A DNA stretch of 64,000 nucleotides from JALJPB01 sp034111045. GTDB lineage: Bacteria; Pseudomonadota; Gammaproteobacteria; Enterobacterales; Alteromonadaceae. Of the stretch, positions 57,244 through 64,000 are shown one piece after another (the stretch's first letter is position 1; each line of letters starts with the position of its first letter). Below the pieces are notes generated by a model. The model did no database searches. It had not been told where the DNA came from and saw only the letters and a program-made list of their open reading frames with translations. Position numbers and translations under genes: made by a program. Location: the NCBI GenBank assembly GCA_034111045.1, contig JAWUYA010000024.1, forward strand, positions 4,363-68,362, written 5' to 3'.

Positions 57244-57615
57244 TTAATCGAACACATATGGGCAGCCACCAAACTCATTGAACGCATCATTCCAACGCTG
57301 AACATCGTTAGCACGCCGCCATCGAGAATGATAAAACTGCATTAAACAACTCCCCTGCTTTAATTCTATTACCAATGTATCAAATTCATTAACCTCATCA
57401 TAATTTGGGTATACACTGACATTCCCCCATGATTTAGATTTGTTTTTTTTAGCAAAACCTTGCCAGAATAACTTAATATCACTCCAGTCATTTTCATCAG
57501 TGTTCCATACTTGCAATTTGCCAGCAATATTTTTATTAACAAAACCATTTTCAGGCTCTTGGGCTTGAATATCTGTAATCAAAAAACATAGAATAAAAAC
57601 AATTAACCTTTTCAT
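57244..57615 (-). CDS. Small secreted protein of unknown function
   Basis: The 123-aa product has a clear signal peptide (MKRLIVFILCFLITDIQA, cut after about residue 18) and GGAG 6 bases before the ATG. The mature part is Trp-rich with two cysteines (KQGSCLMQFY and FGGCPYVF) that may form a disulfide. No family recognised. It follows the protease gene by about 170 bases on the same strand and could be part of the island's cargo. Confidence 0.6.
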   Translation of the reverse strand: MKRLIVFILCFLITDIQAQEPENGFVNKNIAGKLQVWNTDENDWSDIKLFWQGFAKKNKSKSWGNVSVYPNYDEVNEFDTLVIELKQGSCLMQFYHSRWRRANDVQRWNDAFNEFGGCPYVFD

Positions 57616-57782
57616 TTGTGACTCCTAGTAAACGCCCTATCAAGGCGGTATAAATAAAAATAAAACTATTGATAAACAATGGCATGGTCAAATAATAACT
57701 CTACAATCTATTTTCATGTAGCACATGTGTAGCAAGCAATTGATGTAACAAAAACCTAATAATGGCTTTTATGTATTTAATA

Positions 57783-60368
57783 TTACAAAGCTCTAATTGG
57801 TGTTTCTACCTGTTGTTGAATTTGAATATCAATAGCATCCTTAATCTCCTGATAAATTTCTAATTCTATGTCGGGAGCTACTTCTAGAGTTATAGCCAAT
57901 CCATATTTTATGGGGTTGTTTAACCTCGCTGCCGCATCTTTTTTACAGTTCACTTTAATTTCTAGCTCACTTGATTGGGAAAGAACTGTGATAGCATCCC
58001 CTTCGAATACTTCATGTTGGAGCGTGCCTCTCCTTACTTGTAGCCATTCATATGTCCTTTGGGGAGCCAAATTCTTATTTTCTCCCTCTACTGTTAACCA
58101 TAAAGCACTATCTCGATATTTTATATTTTGAGAAACTGGTTCAGCAAACCAAGACAAGGTAATAGTCAATTTTCGCCATATATTAACACCACCTAGTCCT
58201 TGTGGAATTGGTAATTTGAATATATGAGCTTCGCTATCTAATAGTGAGCCATATCCTAGTAATGTTGCTCTAGTGTCGATGCAATACTTTACTTTCTCTA
58301 TATCAGGTTTTCCGTACCCAACATATTGAGAGATTGCTTCTTTTAGTTTGCTTGACCTTAATGGGCTTAAATAATCAGATAGTTGACCATGAATGAAATC
58401 CCAGCTAGCACCGTGTGCAATAAGTGACTTAGTAAGAAGAGAAGCATAATTATCAAAATCAGTACTTAAATCATTTTCAACGAAAATGTCTTCAATTCCC
58501 GCCAAAATTTCTAAGCACCCTCTTGTTGTCAGGGCTGCTGCGTTGCTTGTTCCCCTACTATATACTCGTTTTGAAAGATCTCCTGAAGGATCAGGGTATG
58601 GAACGCAAATTCCAGGAGGGCTATTTAGCCATACACCATTTAATATTGATTCTCCAATTGGTTCATCGTGAATTACTCTGCCTCCTGTAAAGGCAATGTC
58701 AGGCTTGACCGAACGGTTATAGCCATTTCCATGTGCAGAATATACCGACGGCATGCCTTCACCATATAAATCTAATTTACCACCTCTCAAATTTAGACTA
58801 GAACTATCATTATGAATAGCCCCTACAGTGATCGCATTTATACTTTCAGCTGGTGATAATAGTTTTCTATTTCTAGTATCCCGATGAACAGATTCAAACG
58901 CTTTTTGCTGTTGCTCAAACATTGATAAACCTCTAAATTCAGCGGCTGGTATTTCAAATGTAATTGGTTTTGAATGATTGCCTGCACTAATTATAAATAG
59001 CACATTATATTTAGCACTAAGCCAATCGATCAAACGTGCAAACGGACTCATTTGTCCAGTAAATTGAATGTTAGGATCACCAATTGACATATTAATGACT
59101 TTAACTGTTGGTGCTGTAGGAGATTCTTCGCCATCACCTTCAAACATTCTTTTAACGGCTCGATGAATGAGATCTAGTGGTAATATATCAGTAGGAATTG
59201 TTTCCATTGGTCTATATGAATGACCGTTATATTTCAATATAGGACGTACATATAACGGTGAACTTAAAGGAGGTAAATTGTCCGACAGATCACCATTGAT
59301 GATTAACGAGGCCATAGCAGTACCATGCTTACGACCACTTGCAATATACCCATTAGCGAAATCATCAGGATCATCAATTATTAACTTATTAAGTAAATCC
59401 GTATGATTTACTAATGGTAAACCATCTAGCAATGCTACTTGTGGTTGACCTATTGCATTACTGTGATCAAAAAATCCAGCCTGCTCACCATCCGTGTTTA
59501 TTTCTTCTTCACCTACAATAGGATCAACACACATTTGTCCTAATGGACGGAAAAACATTATATCGTCACACTTTACTAAAGATACATTTTGATTTCTTAC
59601 TATTTCGTCAACATGACATGCTGGAAGTTCGATAAGTAAAGAGTGATAATTTATGCTAGAAATACAACAATTTGCGATTATTTGCCCTTGACATGAGTTT
59701 ACAATATCTGTGATTGAAAACAGAGCTTCGGTACGTTTTTGTTCATTATTTCGATACCATAATTCAGTTTCAAATCTCACTGGAGATTGTGGTTCATGCT
59801 CTAGTGTTTCTTCCCAGTATTCCATGACACCAGTATCATGAATACGATCTATCGCACTCCAATATCTTATGTCTTTTAGTAATTTAAATACGTCCCTAAA
59901 TTTAGTCCAGCCCTTTTCGAACTTCATTGAAGGGTCTTGGCCATAGTTATTCCATAAAGACAATAGCTCATTGATTGCTTGACGATCAGACAACAAAAGC
60001 ATTACTCGACCATTTAATGGCTTTTCTCGATTTTTTTCATCGTAAAAATCACCTTCAGGTGCTAGATCTTTAGTTGCATATTCTCCTAACCACTCAATAC
60101 CTTCAATTTTGTTAGTTGCTTTAAAAAACTCACTTACATGATCGTAAGTTTCAATAACGATTGTATATTCAGGATCTATATCTGGATTCTCATTAACTAC
60201 TTCTATCCTTCTATCTTCAAGCGCACGTTGAAGGCGCCCAAATTTAGGGCCAAGCCTGATAGATTGATTGGGAACTGTAGGTGTATGAGGTGGAGCACCC
60301 ATTCCTTTTCTTGGTGTGGGAGATGTAATATTTGGAGTTGGAAATAATAATATTGGGTGCAGATCCAT
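57783..60368 (-). CDS. ietS: Subtilisin-like serine protease, IetS-like partner of an AAA+ ATPase
   Basis: The 861-aa protein has a complete S8 triad: D315 in ALLDGLP, H348 in KHGTAMAS and S608 in RGTSNAAA. The long N-terminal region (1-300) has no signal peptide, unlike exported subtilases, so it likely acts in the cytoplasm. The region after 650 (YVGYGKPDIEKV onwards) is a beta-rich C-terminal domain. It lies 16 bases after the AAA+ gene; this AAA+ plus S8 pair is the layout of ietAS, first named on Agrobacterium plasmids for plasmid stability and later listed among phage-defence candidates (recalled, not checked). AAGG lies 9 bases before the ATG. Confidence 0.8.
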   Translation of the reverse strand: MDLHPILLFPTPNITSPTPRKGMGAPPHTPTVPNQSIRLGPKFGRLQRALEDRRIEVVNENPDIDPEYTIVIETYDHVSEFFKATNKIEGIEWLGEYATKDLAPEGDFYDEKNREKPLNGRVMLLLSDRQAINELLSLWNNYGQDPSMKFEKGWTKFRDVFKLLKDIRYWSAIDRIHDTGVMEYWEETLEHEPQSPVRFETELWYRNNEQKRTEALFSITDIVNSCQGQIIANCCISSINYHSLLIELPACHVDEIVRNQNVSLVKCDDIMFFRPLGQMCVDPIVGEEEINTDGEQAGFFDHSNAIGQPQVALLDGLPLVNHTDLLNKLIIDDPDDFANGYIASGRKHGTAMASLIINGDLSDNLPPLSSPLYVRPILKYNGHSYRPMETIPTDILPLDLIHRAVKRMFEGDGEESPTAPTVKVINMSIGDPNIQFTGQMSPFARLIDWLSAKYNVLFIISAGNHSKPITFEIPAAEFRGLSMFEQQQKAFESVHRDTRNRKLLSPAESINAITVGAIHNDSSSLNLRGGKLDLYGEGMPSVYSAHGNGYNRSVKPDIAFTGGRVIHDEPIGESILNGVWLNSPPGICVPYPDPSGDLSKRVYSRGTSNAAALTTRGCLEILAGIEDIFVENDLSTDFDNYASLLTKSLIAHGASWDFIHGQLSDYLSPLRSSKLKEAISQYVGYGKPDIEKVKYCIDTRATLLGYGSLLDSEAHIFKLPIPQGLGGVNIWRKLTITLSWFAEPVSQNIKYRDSALWLTVEGENKNLAPQRTYEWLQVRRGTLQHEVFEGDAITVLSQSSELEIKVNCKKDAAARLNNPIKYGLAITLEVAPDIELEIYQEIKDAIDIQIQQQVETPIRAL

Positions 60369-60384
60369 CTGTTAAATCCTTGTA

Positions 60385-61362
60385 TTAGGTGGACGTATAA
60401 GTCCTTTTAGACCATGTTTTAAGTAGTTGAGATATGATCTCTCGTAAATTTGTGTGCTGTTGATTTAGAACATACTTTCGCAAAATAGAAATACCAAATT
60501 CTTCTATTTCCGCATAATTTGAACCATATAATTTTTTTGCTAAGGTCTCGTATGCGTAATTTAATTCTACGTTATGTTTTTTCTCAAAATTGACAAACCA
60601 TTCTTGAATTTGATTTCTAGTGGGTAATGGCACTTCTAGCCTAAGCTGAAATCGCCTCCAAACAGCTCTATCTAATAATTCCGAATGATTAGTTGCAGCC
60701 ATAACAATGACATGACTTGGTATAGAATCTATTTGCATTAACAATGAACTTACAACTCTCTTAATTTCTCCAGTATCATGCGTATCACCACGTTCTTTAC
60801 CTAATGTTTCAAATTCATCAAACAAAAGAACACAATGTCTGGTCGACGCATAATCTATGACTTTCTTTAACCTAGAAGCTGTTTCACCTAAATATGAACC
60901 TATAATTCCCTCGTATCTAACTACTAATAAAGGAACCATCATCGACTCAGCAACCGCTTCTGCTAATGAGGTCTTTCCGTTTCCCGGTGGGCCAATTAAT
61001 AAAACCTTATTTCTTGGCTCTAGGCTATATGACCGTAAAATATCAACCCTAGATTGTTCTTCAACTAATTCACTTAAAGAGTCTTTGACAAATTCAGGAA
61101 GAATGAGATCTGAAAATTGTTTCTGTGGGGATATTTCCTCTAATAGGGATGATATTTTTTGATCAGAATTTAGAGGTGTTTTTTGTATTTGAGAGTTAGA
61201 TGTACTAAGCTTTTTCATTTCGAATTCTAGCTTGTCAGCTAAAACAAAATGTTTTTTAATTCTTTCTTCTGCTATCAAGGACTCGACTACTCTTTTAAAC
61301 TGAGTCTTATCACCGATGGTTCCTGCTTTTACTAGACTAATAATTTGAGATGATTTAGCCAT
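60385..61362 (-). CDS. ietA: AAA+ ATPase, IetA-like partner of a subtilisin-like protease
   Basis: This 325-aa ATPase has a basic, helical N-terminus (about 1-85) and a AAA+ core: Walker A IGPPGNGKTS (123-132), Walker B VLLFDE (178-183), sensor 1 AATNH (about 223-226) and arginine-finger region RAVWRRF (232-238). The SYLGETASRLKK segment is typical of classical AAA proteins such as FtsH and Vps4. The gene directly precedes ietS and would unfold or regulate the protease's target, or sense a signal. It has no membrane segment. Confidence 0.82.
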   Translation of the reverse strand: MAKSSQIISLVKAGTIGDKTQFKRVVESLIAEERIKKHFVLADKLEFEMKKLSTSNSQIQKTPLNSDQKISSLLEEISPQKQFSDLILPEFVKDSLSELVEEQSRVDILRSYSLEPRNKVLLIGPPGNGKTSLAEAVAESMMVPLLVVRYEGIIGSYLGETASRLKKVIDYASTRHCVLLFDEFETLGKERGDTHDTGEIKRVVSSLLMQIDSIPSHVIVMAATNHSELLDRAVWRRFQLRLEVPLPTRNQIQEWFVNFEKKHNVELNYAYETLAKKLYGSNYAEIEEFGISILRKYVLNQQHTNLREIISQLLKTWSKRTYTST

Positions 61363-61560
61363 GTTGTTTACCCTATAACTTAATGTTTTACATATCCATT
61401 TATTTTGCCAGCAACAACTATATATGGTTAGCTATATACGTAACACATTGAAAATCTGCATTTTTTATATTTGGTAAATATGCCAATCACAATGATATCA
61501 ATAAGAGTGAAAATTAACTACTTTTTATTTGGTTTTGTTTTATAGCTTACATCAGTACAG

Positions 61561-63243
61561 TTATTTACAGAACTCCAAGTTAAAACAAACTTCGTTTGTC
61601 CTTTCTAACCGCCAACTAAAAAATCGTGTGACTATCATTTGTCCTTTGAACATCAATCCTTTAATCGTTTGAATATAGTTACCATCATAAAAGCCTAGTT
61701 TGCATTCGCCTGTTTCTCCATCATGAGCTTGCTCATAAGCGAGCGTGAGCAGTTGGTCTTTTCGTTTAGCAAAGACACCACCCATCGCATTAATGTAGTC
61801 ATCCCATTTACTTTCGTCTGCCGCTTGTCTGGCTTTTTCAATAAGTGAATCAAGTCCAAGTACTTTCTTTATGCGCCTTAATTCACGCCAAACAGAAACA
61901 GACGCACCACCAATTTGTTGGAACTGGCGAATACACCAACAAGACGCCCAAGCATCAACACGTTGCGCTGCGGTAATTGGGTCTTCACCATAAACACCCA
62001 CATCTAAACCTTCTCCATCAATATTCTTTGAAACATATTTTGCAATGTAACCTGTAGCACTGCCTTTTTTGGGGTCGATTAATTTAAAATCACAACGGTT
62101 TTCTAATGCGCCTTTTTCATCCCCATCTTCTTGTAAAGCGTAATGACTAACAACACTTTTAACATCGTTAATATGATGCTTTTCAACGAAGAGTAAAATA
62201 TGCCAATGGGGTGTGCCGTCATGTTGCGGCTCGGCTACTCGAAAGCCATAAGGCTTAATATCTTTTCTGTCCCACTCGGCGCGAATACGCGACCAAACAT
62301 TACAGAGATATTGATTTGCTTGATAAGGCGTGAAGCTTTGGTATTTAGGATTACGTTGTCCTGACTTTGAAAAGACAGCATGATATTTTGATGGGCAAGT
62401 AATAGTGATAAAAACCCCTTCATGTCCATGCTCTTTTGATAACTCTTCAAAACCACGTAAACGTACCATTAATTCCGCTTTTCTTACTTTGGGGTTTGAA
62501 ACATTTAAATCCGATAATTCTTTTAATGAGTATTGCTGACCAATATCATTGATTATCTTCATTGAGCTGAGCATCTGCTCATTACGTAGCTTTTGTTGTT
62601 TTCTTTTTTTAACGGTTAAATCACTGGCATACATTTGCTTGTATTTACTCACAAGCGTTAATTCAATCGCGGCTTGTTCATAGGCTTGATTAAATAACTT
62701 TCGTAAACGACGTGACCACCAATGTTTATCTATCATCCGTTTGATAGCACCCTTTAACGTGATGCCTTTTGTGTTAATGTTTATCGCTTTCAAATAAAAA
62801 GTGGTGGTATATTCAGTTAAGTGCAAGTAAATGTCTTCTGCATTGGATTCAAATATTTCATCCTGTGAATGTATTTGCCCCTTAACATTATGGTGTAAGG
62901 CAATTCGTCTACATCTATCAGCACAGTCTTTTGCAATAGCACGAATTTCTTCATCATCGACAGTCATTGAGTATCTGAGTTTTTCGGGCAATAGGCTAAC
63001 GACTTTAGCTGTCGTGTTTAAAATATATAAATTACGCTTTTGCCTTTCTTTAAGCTTAAACGCGTTATTCAAGATAATGCGTTTTATTGGGTCTGGTACT
63101 TTTGATAACTGCTCAAATATAAAATCAACATCCGCTCTATCAACAGCACACTCATGCCTATCGACGGTGAGAAAATCATAATCTCTAAAGACAGGGGCAA
63201 ACTTATTTAACGGAGCAAATAGTTGATTATTTTGAGATAGCAT
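61561..63243 (-). CDS. HUH replication endonuclease, phage gpA type
   Basis: This 560-aa rolling-circle replication initiator belongs to the P2 gpA family. The HUH metal site is HWH (residues 346-348, in TPHWHILLF). The tyrosine motif Y-x3-Y is at Y399 and Y403 in GYIAKYVSKN, two tyrosines as in P2 gpA. The ATG at 63243 has GAGG about 9 bases upstream and is better than a TTG at 63258. This gene shows that the island replicates by itself at some stage. It overlaps the upstream small gene by 17 bases. Confidence 0.88.
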   Translation of the reverse strand: MLSQNNQLFAPLNKFAPVFRDYDFLTVDRHECAVDRADVDFIFEQLSKVPDPIKRIILNNAFKLKERQKRNLYILNTTAKVVSLLPEKLRYSMTVDDEEIRAIAKDCADRCRRIALHHNVKGQIHSQDEIFESNAEDIYLHLTEYTTTFYLKAININTKGITLKGAIKRMIDKHWWSRRLRKLFNQAYEQAAIELTLVSKYKQMYASDLTVKKRKQQKLRNEQMLSSMKIINDIGQQYSLKELSDLNVSNPKVRKAELMVRLRGFEELSKEHGHEGVFITITCPSKYHAVFSKSGQRNPKYQSFTPYQANQYLCNVWSRIRAEWDRKDIKPYGFRVAEPQHDGTPHWHILLFVEKHHINDVKSVVSHYALQEDGDEKGALENRCDFKLIDPKKGSATGYIAKYVSKNIDGEGLDVGVYGEDPITAAQRVDAWASCWCIRQFQQIGGASVSVWRELRRIKKVLGLDSLIEKARQAADESKWDDYINAMGGVFAKRKDQLLTLAYEQAHDGETGECKLGFYDGNYIQTIKGLMFKGQMIVTRFFSWRLERTNEVCFNLEFCK

Positions 63244-63505
63244 TTTTATACACCTCAAAGTATTGTTGACCTAATTCACTGATACGAAAACGCCAATAAC
63301 TGACACCAAAAGATTCTGTTAACTCTTTTACAAGAAAACCTCTAACAAGCAGTGCTTGAATTTGGCTTTGTTTGATGATTATCCCCAATGGCTCAGAAGG
63401 GAAAAACCGACCAATTTGATTGCATATATCAATACACACATCGATATGATGACCATTGGCGAACCAACGTAAACTTGAGGCTGACTTAGAAGGTAACATC
63501 GCCAT
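63227..63505 (-). CDS. Small hypothetical protein of the island replication module
   Basis: The 92-aa protein has no recognised family. It is helical in its C-terminal half, with FGVSYWRFRISELGQQYFEVY, which has the look of a winged-helix C-terminal part. It lies between the alpA-like gene and the rep gene, overlapping rep, so it is co-transcribed with them. It could be a replication or regulatory accessory. Confidence 0.6.
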   Translation of the reverse strand: MAMLPSKSASSLRWFANGHHIDVCIDICNQIGRFFPSEPLGIIIKQSQIQALLVRGFLVKELTESFGVSYWRFRISELGQQYFEVYKNAISK

Positions 63506-63506
63506 A

Positions 63507-63734
63507 CTAAGCCCCTTTTTCCATTAAATGAGAGCGCTTATTAAAACTGTCTAACCAGTTATCTAAATCTTCAATAAGATAACGGACAGCACGACCAATT
63601 TTAATAAACTGGGGGGCTGATGTTCTATTTTCTCTATTACCTTCCATTCTTGATTGTCGTAAGAATGAACGGCTCATACCAATATATTGAGCCGTTTCAA
63701 TTTCAGTTAATACTCGTTTTACAGCGTTCATCAT
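63507..63734 (-). CDS. AlpA-family regulator or excisionase
   Basis: The 75-aa protein is a short MerR-like winged helix: LTEIETAQYIGMSRSFLRQSRMEG (HTH, split here), then APQFIKIGRAVRYLIEDLDNWLDS, the classic AlpA wing. AlpA proteins switch on phage or satellite integrase genes or act as excisionases. It is the first gene of the island's left-going operon. No integrase is seen within the window; it may lie beyond the IS element. Confidence 0.85.
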   Translation of the reverse strand: MMNAVKRVLTEIETAQYIGMSRSFLRQSRMEGNRENRTSAPQFIKIGRAVRYLIEDLDNWLDSFNKRSHLMEKGA

Positions 63735-63763
63735 GTTGACATGGTCTAATTGATACGACTACC

Positions 63764-63791
63764 CCAGTTAAGACATAATAGACTTAACTGG
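63764..63791. repeat. 9-bp hairpin in the IS element leader
   Basis: CCAGTTAAG (63764-63772) is the exact complement of CTTAACTGG (63783-63791), with a 10-base loop. The right arm overlaps GGAG, the transposase ribosome site, so read-through transcripts could fold and hide it. Confidence 0.6.
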
Positions 63792-63799
63792 AGAGACAA

Positions 63800-64000
63800 A
63801 TGAAAAACCGTAAAACATACTCAAAAGAATTCAAACTAGATGCAATTGCACTCGTTAGAGATCAAAACTACGCTGTAGCAGAAGCCGCTAGAAATTTAGA
63901 CGTCAGTGCTGAAGTTATTGGTCGATTGATCAAAGAAGCTGAAAATGATGATGGTCATGCTTTTAGAGGAAATGGAAAGCTAACGCCAGAGCAGGATGAA
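63800..64000 (+). CDS. IS3-family transposase OrfA, N-terminal part
   Basis: The visible 67 codons start MKNRKTYSKEFKLDAIALVR, the usual OrfA opening, with the HTH_Tnp_1 helix-turn-helix near VAEAARNLDVSAEVIGRLIK. The frame runs off the window. It supplies the DNA-binding part of the transposase, and orfB with the DDE domain is expected next. Confidence 0.85.
   Translation, partial: MKNRKTYSKEFKLDAIALVRDQNYAVAEAARNLDVSAEVIGRLIKEAENDDGHAFRGNGKLTPEQDE

Larger units (their letters stand above)
63751..64000 (+). mobile_element. IS3-family insertion element, left end (cut by window edge)
   Basis: The inverted-repeat start TGATACGACTACCCCAGTTA lies 49 bases before the transposase ATG and begins with TG as IS3-family ends do. 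The element lies 16 bases from the alpA-like start codon, so it may remove that gene's promoter. The right end and orfB are outside the window. Confidence 0.75.

Noticed and set aside
1..64000. CRISPR arrays, tRNA and rRNA genes
   Set aside because: No regularly spaced repeat array and no cloverleaf or rRNA-like sequence was seen on reading both strands; a computed scan would be needed to be sure.

Overview
The window looks like a chromosomal segment of a marine, low-GC gammaproteobacterium of the Alteromonadales. Colwellia or a close relative is the best guess, judged from protein flavour, AT-rich base composition and gene order. No rRNA, tRNA or CRISPR array was seen. All calls come from reading the sequence and recalling protein families; no database search was run.

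Layout. Positions 1-4400 carry the 5' part of an ovothiol-synthase gene (ovoA), an unusual diverged glutamine-synthetase-like protein, a possible gene remnant, a glutaredoxin and mutT. Positions 4413-27326 are a complete division and cell wall (dcw) cluster read on the minus strand from a promoter at about 27.3 kb: mraZ, rsmH, ftsL, ftsI, murE, murF, mraY, murD, ftsW, murG, murC, ddl, ftsQ, ftsA, ftsZ, then lpxC, an M23 peptidase, secA and mutT. Only dciA points the other way. Neighbouring genes overlap by 1-14 bases, and three 10-bp-spaced repeats just upstream of mraZ look like the MraZ operator.

Positions 27.5-50 kb hold ordinary housekeeping and metabolic genes: a TauE/SafE permease, a YcxB-like protein, a LuxR-type regulator, a small secreted protein, a CBS protein, topB, a pair of bacterial PH-domain membrane proteins, argR, a signal peptidase I, a fused E1 alpha/beta dehydrogenase coupled to an acyltransferase, gcdH with a divergent LysR regulator, prolyl aminopeptidase, an RluA-type pseudouridine synthase with a long N-terminal extension, a GFA-family protein, and feoAB behind a Fur box. 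Positions 50.2-56.3 kb hold oligopeptidase B, a broken ACR3 arsenite permease with four separate lesions, and a run of small conserved-looking unknowns.

From about 57 kb to the right edge the content becomes that of a mobile island. It has a small secreted unknown, a two-gene AAA+ ATPase / subtilisin-like protease module resembling the ietAS system, a phage gpA-type HUH replication endonuclease, a small unknown, an AlpA-type regulator, and the left end of an IS3-family element that runs off the window. This AAA+/S8 cargo on a self-replicating integrated element is the best candidate for an interesting defence or maintenance system here.
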